In this document: positions 6,855 through 16,370 of the stretch, piece by piece
Numbering within the stretch: the stretch's first letter is position 1
Layout of the letters: each line of letters opens with the position of its first letter
Translations under genes and position numbers: made by a program
Origin: Defluviicoccus sp046348835
GTDB lineage: Bacteria > Pseudomonadota > Alphaproteobacteria > Rhodospirillales > Defluviicoccaceae
Reading direction: 5' to 3'
Assembly: GCA_046348835.1 (NCBI GenBank)
Contig: JAXMDM010000005.1
Coordinates: forward strand, 62,001 to 126,000
Length of the DNA stretch: 64,000 nt
The notes under the pieces: generated by a model
What the model was told of the DNA's origin: nothing
What the model saw: only the letters and a program-made list of their open reading frames with translations
The model's database searches: none

Positions 6855-7487
6855 TCAGCGCAGATAGGGATTGGTCCGCCGCTCGCTGCCGAAATCGGAC
6901 ATGGGGCCGTGGCCGCAGATGAAGCGGACATCGTCGCCGAGCGGCAGCAATTGGGTGCGGATCGAGCGGATCAGCGTGTCATAGTCGCCACCGGGGAAAT
7001 CGGTGCGGCCGATGGAGCCGGCAAAGAGCACATCGCCGACGACGGCCATCCGTGCCGGCGGATGAAAGAAGACGACGTGCCCCGGGGTGTGGCCGGGACA
7101 GTGCTTCACCTCGAACGCATGGCTCCCGACCTGGACCGTGTCGCCGCCCTTCAGCCAGCGATCGGGGTCGAAGCGACGGCCGCCGGCCATACCGAAAGCG
7201 CGGCCCTGCTCGGCCATGCCTTCGATCCAGAAGCGGTCCCCCTCGTGCGGACCTTCGATCGGCAACTTCAGCCGCTCGGCCAGCTCGGCGACGCTGCCGG
7301 CGTGATCGAGGTGGCCATGGGTGACGAGAATTTTCTCCAGCGAGATCCGGTGCGAGGCCGCTTGCTTGAGGATGCGATCGAGGTCGCCACCGGGGTCGAC
7401 GACGGCACCGACGCGCGTCGCCTCATCCCAGAGGATGGTGCAGTTCTGCTGGAACGGCGTGACCGGAACGATGGTCGCCTTCAACAT
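6855..7487 (-). CDS. MBL-fold metallohydrolase (glyoxalase II-like)
   Basis: A 210-residue metallo-beta-lactamase-fold hydrolase, most like the short glyoxalase II/YcbL group. The metal-binding motif THGHLDHAG is at residues 56-64, with later ligands in CPGHTPGH and GDVLFAGSIGRTDFPGGD, and a final histidine in FICGHGPMSDFG. The start at 7487 is the ATG that gives the family N-terminus (MLKATIVPVTPFQQNC); the frame is open further upstream. It lies 34 bases downstream of the cyclophilin gene on the same strand and is probably co-transcribed. Substrate, most likely a thioester such as S-lactoylglutathione, cannot be settled from sequence. Confidence 0.88.
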   Translation of the reverse strand: MLKATIVPVTPFQQNCTILWDEATRVGAVVDPGGDLDRILKQAASHRISLEKILVTHGHLDHAGSVAELAERLKLPIEGPHEGDRFWIEGMAEQGRAFGMAGGRRFDPDRWLKGGDTVQVGSHAFEVKHCPGHTPGHVVFFHPPARMAVVGDVLFAGSIGRTDFPGGDYDTLIRSIRTQLLPLGDDVRFICGHGPMSDFGSERRTNPYLR

Positions 7488-7521
7488 CGGGGCCGCTTGC
7501 CCCCTCGTTCCGTCGCAGCGC

Positions 7522-8070
7522 CTATTTGGCGTCGGCGGCGATGCGCATGCTGACGATCTTGTCGGCGGGGGGCGCGACCTCACCGTTGGCACCCATGCCG
7601 CGCTTGATCTTGTCGACGCACTCCATGCCGCTCGTCACCTGACCCCACACCGTGTACTGGCCGTCGAGGCTCGGCGCCGGCGCGAACATGATGAAGAACT
7701 GCGAATCGCCGGAGTTGGGGTCCTGCGCGCGGGCCATGCCGACGGTGCCGCGGACGAAGGGCTGACGGGAGAACTCCGCCGGCAGCTTCTTGCCGCTGCC
7801 GCCGGTGCCGTTGCCGCGGGGATCGCCGGTCTGGGCCATGAAGCCTTCGATCACCCGGTGAAAGATGAGGCCGTCATAGAAGCCGGCGCGGGTCAGCTCC
7901 TTGATCCGCGCCACGTGCTGCGGCGCCAGGTTCGGCAGCATCTCGATGGTGACCTTGCAGTCATTCTTCAGCTCGAGGATGAGGGTGTTCTCGGGCGTCG
8001 CCGCCGCCGCTCCGTTTGCCGCTACCATGCCGACTATCGCTCCTACTGCCGCCACCGCTTTCCAGCTCAT
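7522..8070 (-). CDS. Peptidyl-prolyl cis-trans isomerase, cyclophilin type (periplasmic)
   Basis: A 182-residue cyclophilin that speeds proline isomerisation in folding proteins. An N-terminal hydrophobic signal with cleavage after the Ala-rich stretch near residue 23 places it in the periplasm. Family landmarks are FYDGLIFHRVIEGFMAQTGD, GTVGMARAQDPNSGDSQFFI and LDGQYTVWGQV, including the catalytic FHRV arginine and the QFFI segment. It is the first gene of a leftward pair with the MBL hydrolase and is divergent from pyruvate kinase. Confidence 0.93.
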   Translation of the reverse strand: MSWKAVAAVGAIVGMVAANGAAAATPENTLILELKNDCKVTIEMLPNLAPQHVARIKELTRAGFYDGLIFHRVIEGFMAQTGDPRGNGTGGSGKKLPAEFSRQPFVRGTVGMARAQDPNSGDSQFFIMFAPAPSLDGQYTVWGQVTSGMECVDKIKRGMGANGEVAPPADKIVSMRIAADAK

Positions 8071-8234
8071 CTGCCCCTCAACGGTTGCCGACGCTCATGC
8101 CGGCCGAGCCACTCCCTGCCGCGCTGGGGGCGGAACGTAACCCAGCGACCCCGTTGACGCACGCGAAATCGGGCCGAGGGCGTCGGTTGCCAAATCCGCT
8201 GGCGTCACGCCGGAGCGCCTCCTAAGCTGACGTC

Positions 8235-9659
8235 ATGCGCCGGATGACCCGAACCAAGATCGTCGCCACCCTCGGTCCCAGCTCGTCGACGCCCGAGCGC
8301 ATCGCCGAATTGTTCGATGCCGGCGTCGACGTCTTCCGCTTCAATTTCAGCCACGGAACCCACGAAGAGCACGGCGCCCGCTTCGCCGCCGTACGTGCGC
8401 TCGAGCAGGCGCGCGGCCAACCCATCGGGATCCTGGCCGACCTGCAGGGGCCGAAGCTACGGGTGGGCACGTTCGCTGAAGGCCGGGTGCAACTGGTGGC
8501 CAAGGCGCCGTTCAGACTCGACCTGGACCGGACGCCGGGCGATGGCCATCGGGTGATGCTGCCGCACCCGGAGATCTTCCGCTCGCTGGAGCCGGGGGCG
8601 ATGCTCCTCCTCGACGACGGCAAAGTCCGCCTGCGGGTCGTTGACTGCGGCAGTGATTTTGCCGACACCGAGGTGGTGGTGGGCGGGGCCCTCTCCGACC
8701 ACAAGGGCGTCAACCTGCCCAACGTCCGCCTCGGCATTTCCCCGATCACCGAGAAGGACCGCGCCGACTTGGCGTTCGCCCTCGATCTCGGCATCGGGAT
8801 GGTGGCGCTGTCGTTCGTGCAGACGCCCGAGGACCTGATCGAAGCACGGGCGCTGATCGGCGACCGGGCAACGCTGGTCTCCAAACTGGAGAAACCTTCG
8901 GCGGTGCGGCACCTGGAGCGGATCGTTGCGCTCAGCGATGCGATCATGGTCGCCCGTGGCGATCTCGGGGTGGAGCTGCCGCCGGAGGACGTACCGGTGC
9001 TGCAGAAGCGCATCGTCCGCGCCTGCCGCCGCGCCGGAAAGCCGGTCATCGTCGCCACCCAGATGCTGGAATCGATGATCCAGGCGCCGACGCCGACCCG
9101 CGCCGAGGCATCCGACGTCGCCACCGCCGTCTACGAGGGGGCCGATGCGGTGATGCTGTCGGGCGAGACCGCGGCGGGTGCCTATCCGGTCGAGGCGGTG
9201 GCGATGATGGAGCGGGTGATCACCCGCGCCGAGGAGGACAGCACCTTTCAAAGCCTGTTGCAGGCGACCGAACTGGTAAGGGAAACCAACAACGCGGATG
9301 CGGTGACGGCGGGCGCCCGGGACATGGCGGAGACCAGCGGCGCATCGGTTATCGTCACCTTCACCATGTCGGGCGACACGGTCCTGCGCGCCGCCCGCGA
9401 GCGACCGCCGGTCCCGATCCTGGCACTGACACCGGCGGAGGCGGTGGCGCGCAATTTGACCCTGGTCTGGGGGGTGCATCCCGTCGTTTGCCGGCACCTG
9501 GTCAGCTTTCGCGCTCTGATCGGCGAGGCCTGCCGGCGGGTGAAGGCGGAGGAGTTCGCCCCGAGCGGCGCCACCATCGTTATCATCGCCGGTTTTCCGC
9601 CGGGCACCGCCGCCAACACGGTGCACATCGCCGCCCTCGACGGCGTTCCCCGAAGCTGA
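8235..9659 (+). CDS. pyk: Pyruvate kinase
   Basis: A 474-residue pyruvate kinase that makes pyruvate and ATP from phosphoenolpyruvate and ADP in the last step of glycolysis. The N-terminus TRTKIVATLGPSS, the FNFSHGTHEEH segment, GILADLQGPKLRVG and the ATP/Mg site region MVARGDLGVELPPEDVP are all present, followed by the signature-like VIVATQMLESMI and AVMLSGETAAGAYP. Length matches the family. The start is taken at 8235; an ATG three codons later is equally usable, and neither has a strong ribosome binding site. It is followed 22 bases later by an AEC-type permease and is divergent from the cyclophilin gene. Confidence 0.96.
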   Translation: MRRMTRTKIVATLGPSSSTPERIAELFDAGVDVFRFNFSHGTHEEHGARFAAVRALEQARGQPIGILADLQGPKLRVGTFAEGRVQLVAKAPFRLDLDRTPGDGHRVMLPHPEIFRSLEPGAMLLLDDGKVRLRVVDCGSDFADTEVVVGGALSDHKGVNLPNVRLGISPITEKDRADLAFALDLGIGMVALSFVQTPEDLIEARALIGDRATLVSKLEKPSAVRHLERIVALSDAIMVARGDLGVELPPEDVPVLQKRIVRACRRAGKPVIVATQMLESMIQAPTPTRAEASDVATAVYEGADAVMLSGETAAGAYPVEAVAMMERVITRAEEDSTFQSLLQATELVRETNNADAVTAGARDMAETSGASVIVTFTMSGDTVLRAARERPPVPILALTPAEAVARNLTLVWGVHPVVCRHLVSFRALIGEACRRVKAEEFAPSGATIVIIAGFPPGTAANTVHIAALDGVPRS

Positions 9660-9681
9660 CCTAGACGGCCGGAAATCGGAC

Positions 9682-10557
9682 ATGATCGTAGAGCTTCTGT
9701 CGATCATGGTTCCGGTCCTGATCCCGATGGGGCTTGGCTTCGTCTGGGGACTGCGGGGCGTTCGCTTCGACCACGAGATGGTGACCGACCTGGTCACCAA
9801 CATTGCCGCACCGGGACTGGTATTTTTCACCCTCGCGAACCTGACGGTCAGCCGGGACCTGTTGGCGACCATGGTGGCGGCGACGGTGGCGACGGCGCTG
9901 GTCACCGGGATCGTCGGGGCCGGCATCCTCCGTCTTTGCCGGCTGCCGCTGCGGCCGTTCGTGTCGGTCCTGGTGTTTCCCAACACCGGCAATGTGGGGC
10001 TGCCGCTGAGCCTGCTCGCCTTCGGCGACGCGGGGCTGACGCTCGCCATCGCCGTCTTCGTCGTGTTCGTCGTCGGCCAGTTCACCATCGGCATCGGCAT
10101 GGCGTCGGGGCGGGTCTCCCTCCGCTACCTGGCGCGGATGCCGCTGATCTGGGCGGTCATCGCGGCGCTCGTCTTTCTCCTCACCGGGACCAAGCCTCCC
10201 CGGTGGCTGAACTCTACCGCCGAGTTGCTGGGGGACATGAGCATTCCCTTGATGCTGATCACCCTCGGCGTCTCCCTCGCCGGGCTCAGCGTCGGCGATC
10301 TCGGGCGCAGCCTGCTATTGGCCGTGCTGCGGTTCGGCCTCGGGTTCCTCGCCGGTCTCGCCGTCGCCTATGCCTTCGGGTTGGATGGCCATGCGCGAGG
10401 GGTGCTGATCCTGCAATCGTCGATGCCGACCGCGGTCTTCAACGCGCTCTTGGCGCAGCGCTATGGCACCCGTCCCGAGCAGGTGGCGGGCGCGGTCACC
10501 GTTTCCACTCTGCTCGGCCTCGGGGTCATGCCGCTCGTCCTCATCTACATCATGTGA
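9682..10557 (+). CDS. AEC-family permease
   Basis: A 291-residue membrane protein of the auxin efflux carrier family. Two blocks of hydrophobic segments are separated near the middle, with the inter-block GLGFVWGLRGVRFD, FPNTGNVGLPLSLLAFGD and LQSSMPTAVFNALLA segments. The asparagine-rich FPNTGNVGLPL and SMPTAVFNALLA motifs, one per half, are typical crossover elements. Substrate, probably a small carboxylate, is not predictable. It starts 22 bases after pyk and may share its transcript. Confidence 0.85.
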   Translation: MIVELLSIMVPVLIPMGLGFVWGLRGVRFDHEMVTDLVTNIAAPGLVFFTLANLTVSRDLLATMVAATVATALVTGIVGAGILRLCRLPLRPFVSVLVFPNTGNVGLPLSLLAFGDAGLTLAIAVFVVFVVGQFTIGIGMASGRVSLRYLARMPLIWAVIAALVFLLTGTKPPRWLNSTAELLGDMSIPLMLITLGVSLAGLSVGDLGRSLLLAVLRFGLGFLAGLAVAYAFGLDGHARGVLILQSSMPTAVFNALLAQRYGTRPEQVAGAVTVSTLLGLGVMPLVLIYIM

Positions 10558-10584
10558 AGCACGCGATATAGAGGATCGGGCGGA

Positions 10585-11508
10585 TTGGCGAAGGACGAGG
10601 CGGCGGGGCGGGGTAAAGGGGAGGATCCGCTGGTCGGCGTCGCCTCAGCCGCCGGCGCCTACGCCCTTTGGGGACTGTTTCCCATCTACTTCAAGGCAGT
10701 GGCGGCTATCCCGGCGCTGGAGGTGCTTGCCCATCGGATCGTCTGGTCGCTGCTGGTGGTGGTGGTTGCCCTGGTCTTCGCCGGGAAGACCGCGGCCGCC
10801 GTTGCGGCGTTCCGGCAGCCGCGGCTGCTGGCGGTTCTGACGCTGTCGGCGACCGCCCTGTCCCTCAACTGGGGGGTGTTCATCTACGCCGTAGCATCCG
10901 GCCAAGTCCTGCAGGCGAGCCTCGGCTACTTCATCAACCCGCTTGTCAGCGTGCTGCTGGGGGTTGCCTTCCTCGGCGAGCGGCTGAGCCGGCTGCAGTG
11001 GGTCGCGGTGGCGATGGCCGCGATCGGGGTTGTCGTCGAGATCATCGGTGTCGGCAAGCTGCCGTGGATCGCCCTCGCCCTCGCTTTCAGCTTTGCCGGC
11101 TACGGGCTGTTGCGCAAGCTGGCCCCGGTGGACGCCTTGACCGGGCTCTTGGTGGAAACGGCGGTGTTGACGCCGCTGGCCCTGGCCTACCTGATGGTCC
11201 TCGCCGCCGAAGGTAGCGGCGCCTTCGGGACGGGAAGCGTCACCCGGGACCTCCTTCTCATCCTCGCCGGGCCGATTACGGCGCTACCGCTCGTGCTCTT
11301 TGTCGCCGGCGCGCGGCGCATCCGACTGGTGACGGTCGGTCTGCTCCAGTACATCGCGCCCAGCGGGCATTTTCTCCTCGCCCTGTTCATGTTCGGCGAG
11401 ACGATGACGCCCGCCCGGAGCCTGACCTTCGTCCTGACCTGGGCGGCGCTCGGGCTCTACTCCTTCGATGTGGTGCGGGGCTCGGTCCGCGGCCGTCGCC
11501 GGCATTGA
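10585..11508 (+). CDS. rarD: EamA-family transporter, RarD type
   Basis: A 307-residue drug/metabolite transporter superfamily protein with about ten membrane segments. The N-terminal AAGAYALWGLFPIYFKAV, EVLAHRIVWSLL and FLGERLSRLQWVAVAMA segments are hallmarks of RarD. The start is a TTG at 10585 with GAGGA nine bases upstream; no ATG sits at a suitable place. Natural substrate is unknown for the family. It follows the AEC permease by 27 bases. Its last 225 bases overlap an opposing frame on the minus strand. Confidence 0.88.
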   Translation: MAKDEAAGRGKGEDPLVGVASAAGAYALWGLFPIYFKAVAAIPALEVLAHRIVWSLLVVVVALVFAGKTAAAVAAFRQPRLLAVLTLSATALSLNWGVFIYAVASGQVLQASLGYFINPLVSVLLGVAFLGERLSRLQWVAVAMAAIGVVVEIIGVGKLPWIALALAFSFAGYGLLRKLAPVDALTGLLVETAVLTPLALAYLMVLAAEGSGAFGTGSVTRDLLLILAGPITALPLVLFVAGARRIRLVTVGLLQYIAPSGHFLLALFMFGETMTPARSLTFVLTWAALGLYSFDVVRGSVRGRRRH

Positions 11509-12333
11509 GGCGAGGCGCGCGGCTCGGACATCGGCCAGGCGGATCAGGGTGCCGAAACCGCGCTCGCGATCCCGGTTGCGCTTGCGCTTGCCGAAGGTGG
11601 CCGGGGCGATGGCGCCCGGACCGCCGGCGCGCCGCCGGTCGCTTCGGCGCCGGTCGAACGGGGTGTTCTTGACGTAGCTGAGCAGGCAGTTGGTGCGCGG
11701 CGAGTCGCGACGGCGGTCCCGGCCCGATCGCCGTTCGCCGGATGCCATTCCCTCCGCCTCGTCGGGGCCGAAGGTGGCATAGCGCCAATGGAGGAGAAGC
11801 CGCTGGATCGCCTTGGCGACCCGGTCGGGATTGCGCAGGTCGTGGCGAACGAGGAACCCGGCGCGGATCAGCGCCGTCAGCTCGGCGGCGCCGACGACGA
11901 TCCGGATCGGCTGAGGCCGTTCGTTGTGGGCCTGTGTCTCGCGGCGCTCGTACGCTCGCTCGGGCTCGGCCAGGCCCTGGTCAGGCCGGCGGGGTGGCGG
12001 AGAACGGGGCGGGGAGGGGTCGGGAGCGGCCGCGGCGGGATCGTCCGATGGCTTCATCGATGGCGCCGTCGATGAAGCCAATGGAACCGGCTTCGGATCT
12101 TCGGATGGAGAAACGCGCCGCGCCGGGCCCTCAGGATCGGTCGGCGCCAACGAGCGCACCTTGTCGACCGCGGCCAGCGCCCGGTTCAGGCTTTGCACCT
12201 GGGAGCGGAGCTGGGTCAGGTGCGTCTGCAGCCGCACCAGCAGCTGGCCCGGGTCGAGACGGGCCGATGGTGTCGTCGCCTCTTGGCCGGCGTTATCGCT
12301 CCCCGATCCGGAGGGCCGATCATCTTTTGCCAT
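11284..12333 (-). CDS. Unknown protein with coiled-coil N-terminus; 3' end overlaps rarD
   Basis: A 349-residue frame I do not recognise. Residues 25-60 (LLVRLQTHLTQLRSQVQSLN region) look like a coiled coil; a Pro/Ser/Ala-rich linker follows; a folded-looking segment around residues 140-200 has AELTALIRAGFLVRHDLRNP and LLLHWRYATFG; then come Arg-rich stretches (RRSGRDRRRD, DRRRSDRRR). The last 75 codons run antisense through the end of rarD and have the odd composition of a shadow frame, so the protein may effectively lose its stop into the neighbour. The start ATG at 12333 fits MAKDDRPSGSG. Convergent with rarD. Confidence 0.6.
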   Translation of the reverse strand: MAKDDRPSGSGSDNAGQEATTPSARLDPGQLLVRLQTHLTQLRSQVQSLNRALAAVDKVRSLAPTDPEGPARRVSPSEDPKPVPLASSTAPSMKPSDDPAAAAPDPSPPRSPPPRRPDQGLAEPERAYERRETQAHNERPQPIRIVVGAAELTALIRAGFLVRHDLRNPDRVAKAIQRLLLHWRYATFGPDEAEGMASGERRSGRDRRRDSPRTNCLLSYVKNTPFDRRRSDRRRAGGPGAIAPATFGKRKRNRDRERGFGTLIRLADVRAARLASMPATAADRAPHHIEGVEPERRPGQDEGQAPGGRHRLAEHEQGEEKMPAGRDVLEQTDRHQSDAPRAGDKEHER

Positions 12334-12462
12334 CTGTCCGTCCTCTTGCTGCCAACCGCAGCAGCCTGCAGGGTCGGATCCACGAGTGTAGCGGGCTGCC
12401 GGACACGGGCTATAAGCGCCGTCACACCCCTCACTCCGCCTCGGAGCGGCGGATCGCCCGAC

Positions 12463-14325
12463 CTATCGCGGCTCGTAGAGAGAGTCGAGACGCTCGCCGT
12501 AAACGCTGCGGACGACGTGGCGGCGGACCTTCATCGTCGAAGTCAGTTGCCCGTTCTCCACCGAGAACGGCTCGTCGGCGATGCGGAAACGGCGGATTCG
12601 TTCGACGACCGAAAGCTGCCCATTGACCGCTTCGATCGCCTGACCCACGGCCTGGTGGAACGCCGCGTTCTCCGCCAGTCCGCTTCCGACGGGCTGGGCG
12701 TGGGCGGCCGCCCAATGCTTCATCCATTCCGGGTCGGGGACGACAAGCGCCACCAGGTGGGGCCGCTTGTCGCCGTAGACGACCGCCTGGGAGATCTCCG
12801 GACGTATACTCAGCAGACCCTCGATCCGCGCCGGAGAGATGTTGTCGCCGCCGGAGGTAACGATGATGTCCTTCTTCCGGTCGGTGATGGTGATGTCGCC
12901 ATCTTCGTCGATCTGGCCGATGTCGCCGGTGTGCAGCCAGCCGTCGCGCAAGGCTTCGCTGGTGGCCTCGGGGTTCTGCCAGTAGCCCTGCATGACCATC
13001 TGGCCGCGCACCAGCAACTCGCCGTCGGCGGCGATGCGGGCCTCGACGCCTTGCACCGGCGGCCCGACGGTGTGCAGCTTCAGGCGATGCGGGTGGTTGA
13101 CGCTGATCAGGGGGGCCGCCTCGGTTTGGCCGTACCCCTGGAACACCGGCAGGCCGAGGGCCCTGAGGGCGATGGCAACTTCGAGATTGAGCGGCGCCCC
13201 GCCGGAGACCATCACCCGCAGCCGGCCGCCGAAGCGTGCCCGCACCGAGCGCCGCACGGTCGCATCCGCGACAAGGTCGCGGATGCGGTCGATCGCCGAC
13301 AATCGGCCGTTCTGGTGATAACGGCGCCGGCCGAGGTCGAGGGCCAACCGGAACAACCGCTGCTGGCGCGGTGGCGCCTTGCGTCCGCCGTGCAGGATGC
13401 GCTGGTAGATGAGCTCGAAGAACCGTGGCACCGCCGAGACGATGGTCGGCCGTGCTTCCTGGATGTTGGCGAGCACCTTGTCGATCGACTCGGCGTAATA
13501 GATTTGGGCGCCGATGGCGACCGGCAGGCATTGACCGACGGTGTGCTCGTACGCGTGGGACAGCGGCAGCAGCGAAAGGAAAACCTCGTCGCTACCGCCG
13601 CCACCGAGCTCGCGAAGCACCGCCAATGCCCCGGCGCAGTTCTGGAGAATGGCGCCGTGATGGAGCATCACTCCCTTCGGGGCTCCGCCGGTGCCGGAGG
13701 TATAGATCAGGCAGGCGAGCTGGTCGCGGCCGATCTTGGCCGCCGCTTCGACTAGGTGCTGGCGATCCGCCTCGCCGATGGCCATCTCTCCCGGATCACC
13801 GCCGGGCGTTTCCCCGGCGGCGATGACGTCGGTCCACGCCAGCAATCGCGGCAGGGTGAGTGGGGGTCCCGCATCGACGGGCGGGGCTTCCATGCTGATG
13901 ACGACGGCCACCTGGGCGGCGCGGGCGGCGGACATGACCGGCTGCAGCAATTTTCCGCCCGAGACGATGACGCCGCGGGCGCCCGAGTGGGTGAACAGGT
14001 AGAGATGATCGTCCTCGGTGTTGGTGACGTACGCAGGGACGGTGATGCCGCCGATGGCCATGACCGCGAAATCGGCGACGAACCACTCGGGTCGGTTCTC
14101 GGCGACGAGAACGACCCGGTCTCCGGCGCCCAGCCCGAGGCGACGGAGACCCGTCGCCAGCCGGCAGACCTGTTCGGCCACCTGGCGCCAGTTGAGAGAC
14201 CGGTACGCGCCGTGGTGCTTGCTCCACAAGAGCGGCGCCTCGCCAAACCGCTCCGCCTGGGCGAAGAGCATGGCGACGAGATTGGGCCAGGGCAGGGAGG
14301 GGGCTGGTTGCGGCTCCGGGGGCAT
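12463..14325 (-). CDS. Long-chain fatty-acid-CoA ligase (AMP-forming)
   Basis: A 620-residue adenylate-forming enzyme of the FAA1 type that activates fatty acids to acyl-CoA at the inner membrane. The AMP-binding P-loop LIYTSGTGGAPKGVMLHH, the acyl-substrate region FQGYGQTEAAPLISV and the hinge/A8 segment GWLHTGDIGQIDEDGDITI followed by DRKKDIIVTSGGDNISP are all present. The C-terminal lysine-containing segment (LTSTMKVRRHVV) is retained. Length is typical for this family. It is divergent from pepF, with about 170 bases between starts, and likely monocistronic. Exact chain length is not predictable. Confidence 0.93.
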   Translation of the reverse strand: MPPEPQPAPSLPWPNLVAMLFAQAERFGEAPLLWSKHHGAYRSLNWRQVAEQVCRLATGLRRLGLGAGDRVVLVAENRPEWFVADFAVMAIGGITVPAYVTNTEDDHLYLFTHSGARGVIVSGGKLLQPVMSAARAAQVAVVISMEAPPVDAGPPLTLPRLLAWTDVIAAGETPGGDPGEMAIGEADRQHLVEAAAKIGRDQLACLIYTSGTGGAPKGVMLHHGAILQNCAGALAVLRELGGGGSDEVFLSLLPLSHAYEHTVGQCLPVAIGAQIYYAESIDKVLANIQEARPTIVSAVPRFFELIYQRILHGGRKAPPRQQRLFRLALDLGRRRYHQNGRLSAIDRIRDLVADATVRRSVRARFGGRLRVMVSGGAPLNLEVAIALRALGLPVFQGYGQTEAAPLISVNHPHRLKLHTVGPPVQGVEARIAADGELLVRGQMVMQGYWQNPEATSEALRDGWLHTGDIGQIDEDGDITITDRKKDIIVTSGGDNISPARIEGLLSIRPEISQAVVYGDKRPHLVALVVPDPEWMKHWAAAHAQPVGSGLAENAAFHQAVGQAIEAVNGQLSVVERIRRFRIADEPFSVENGQLTSTMKVRRHVVRSVYGERLDSLYEPR

Positions 14326-14498
14326 CGCGGGAGAGGATCCGGCTGGTAAGGGCGTTCAATGGCCAACGCCTGTGGATGGGAGACGCTGGCGGTGGGAAAT
14401 GACGGGTGGCGAAGCTTTGTCTGGCGTATCGGTCCGCCCACTGCGACATGATGGTGCGAGATGATCGCAACCGATGCAACAACCAAGGAAGAGCAACG

Positions 14499-16298
14499 AT
14501 GACGGCAGGACTGCAAACGGTGCGTCAGGGGGATGCCGACGAGCAGCTCGCGCATTGGACCCTGAGCGATCTTTACGCTTCGCCGGACGCGCCGGAAATC
14601 ACCGCCGACCTGGACTGGGCACGAGCCGAGGCAAAGCGGTTCAACGCCACCTTTGCCGGCCGGCTCGGCCAATTGACCTCGCCGGAGTTCGGGACCGCGA
14701 TCGCGACCTACGAAACGATCACCGAACGGCTGTACCGGACGATGGCCTACGGCCAGCTCTATTTCGCCGAAGACATGGCCGACCCGGCCCGCGGCCGCTT
14801 CCTGCAGTCGCTGCAGGAAAGCTACAACGCCATCTCCACCGAGACGCTCTTTTTCACCTTGGAGCTCAACCGCCTCGATGAGGAGGTGGTGGAGCGGCTG
14901 CTCGTCGCGCCGGAGGCGGCACGTTACGCGCCCTGGGTGCGCGAGGCGCGCAAGTTCGCCCCGCATCAGCTTTCCGACGAGGCGGAAGAGCTGCTGCACG
15001 ACAAGTCGGTGACCGGCGCCAGCGCCTGGGTGCGGCTGTTCGACCAAACCCTGGCCAAGCTCCGCTGCCGCGTCGACGGAAGCGACCTCACCCTGGCCGA
15101 CACCCTCAACCGCTTCGACAGCTCCGACCGCGACGTGCGCCGCACGGCGGGCAAGGCCCTCGGCGCGGCACTGGCCGATCGCATCGACACGTTCTCGCTC
15201 ATCGTCAACACGCTGGCCAAGGACAAGGAGATCGAGGACAAGTGGCGCCGCTACCCCAACCCCATCTCCTACCGCAATCTGTCGAACCGGGTCGAGGACG
15301 AGGTCGTCGATGCGCTGGTCGGCGCGATCAAGGGCGCCTACGACGAGCTGGCCCACCGCTACTACCGGTTGAAGGCCGGCTGGTTCGGCCGCGACAAGCT
15401 GGATTACTGGGACCGCAACGCGCCGCTTCCCGGGGACGACAACCGGCGCTACACCTGGGGTGAGGCGCGCGACATCGTTCTTGACGCTTTCGGCCGGTTC
15501 GATCCGGGAATGGCGGCCCTGGCCGAGCGGTTCTTCGCCGGCGGCTGGATCGATGCGGCACCGCGTCCCGGCAAGGACTCGGGCGCGTTCAGCCATCCGG
15601 TGGTGCCGTCGGTGCACCCCTACATCCTCCTCAACTTCTACGGCCGACCGCGCGACGTGACCACCCTTGCCCATGAACTGGGCCACGGCGTGCATCAGCT
15701 TCTCGCCGGCGAGCAGGGGGTGCTCATGGCCGATACGCCGCTGACCCTGGCCGAGAGCGCGTCGGTGTTCGGCGAGATGCTGGTATTCCAGGCGCTGCTC
15801 GCCACCCACACCGAACCGGCCAGCCGTCGCCGGCTGTTGGCGGGCAAGGTGGAGAGCATGCTGAACACGGTGGTCCGCCAGATCGCCTTTCACGACTTCG
15901 AGCATCGCATTCATGCCGAGCGGCAGCGGGGCGAACTGGCGGTGGAGCGGCTGGGGGAGATCTGGCTCGACACCGCGCATGAAAGCCTAGGACCGGCATT
16001 CCGGTTCGATGACGAATACCGGTATTACTGGGCCTACATCCCCCATTTCATCCATTCGCCATTCTATGTGTACGCCTATGCCTTCGCTGATTGCCTGGTC
16101 AACTCGCTATATCGCGTTTACAGCGACGGCTGCCCTGGGTTCCAGGACAAGTATGTCGCCATGCTGCGGGCCGGCGGCACGCTTCGCCACCGCGAGCTGT
16201 TGCAGCCGTTCGGGCTGGACGCCGGCGATCCCGGTTTCTGGCGGCGCGGCATCGAGGTCATCGTCGATTTCATCGACGAGTTGGAGCGGCTGAGCTGA
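14499..16298 (+). CDS. pepF: Oligoendopeptidase F, M3 family
   Basis: A 599-residue cytoplasmic zinc metallopeptidase that degrades short peptides. The zinc motif HELGH is at residues 392-396 in TTLAHELGHGVHQLLA, with the downstream glutamate ligand in TLAESASVFGEM. The N-terminal helical domain begins with HWTLSDLYASPDAPEI, characteristic of PepF. I start at the ATG at 14499, which has AAGGAAGAG upstream; the frame is open further back but without similarity. It is followed by an ABC1 kinase gene 72 bases later on the same strand. Confidence 0.94.
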   Translation: MTAGLQTVRQGDADEQLAHWTLSDLYASPDAPEITADLDWARAEAKRFNATFAGRLGQLTSPEFGTAIATYETITERLYRTMAYGQLYFAEDMADPARGRFLQSLQESYNAISTETLFFTLELNRLDEEVVERLLVAPEAARYAPWVREARKFAPHQLSDEAEELLHDKSVTGASAWVRLFDQTLAKLRCRVDGSDLTLADTLNRFDSSDRDVRRTAGKALGAALADRIDTFSLIVNTLAKDKEIEDKWRRYPNPISYRNLSNRVEDEVVDALVGAIKGAYDELAHRYYRLKAGWFGRDKLDYWDRNAPLPGDDNRRYTWGEARDIVLDAFGRFDPGMAALAERFFAGGWIDAAPRPGKDSGAFSHPVVPSVHPYILLNFYGRPRDVTTLAHELGHGVHQLLAGEQGVLMADTPLTLAESASVFGEMLVFQALLATHTEPASRRRLLAGKVESMLNTVVRQIAFHDFEHRIHAERQRGELAVERLGEIWLDTAHESLGPAFRFDDEYRYYWAYIPHFIHSPFYVYAYAFADCLVNSLYRVYSDGCPGFQDKYVAMLRAGGTLRHRELLQPFGLDAGDPGFWRRGIEVIVDFIDELERLS

Positions 16299-16370
16299 GC
16301 GGGCGCGATATTGGCGGGCGGAAGTTCCGTGCCCATATGCGGCTGGTGAGCCGAGTGGAGGCAGCAGCGG

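Noticed and set aside
5940..7553. 537-residue frame on the plus strand
   Set aside because: It crosses the intact secreted paralogue, its upstream region and the MBL hydrolase antisense; both of those genes have clear signals and motifs, so this is a shadow.
12193..15980. Long frames on both strands (520 and 742 residues) across the acyl-CoA ligase and pepF
   Set aside because: Each is the antisense or out-of-frame reading of a gene with complete family motifs.
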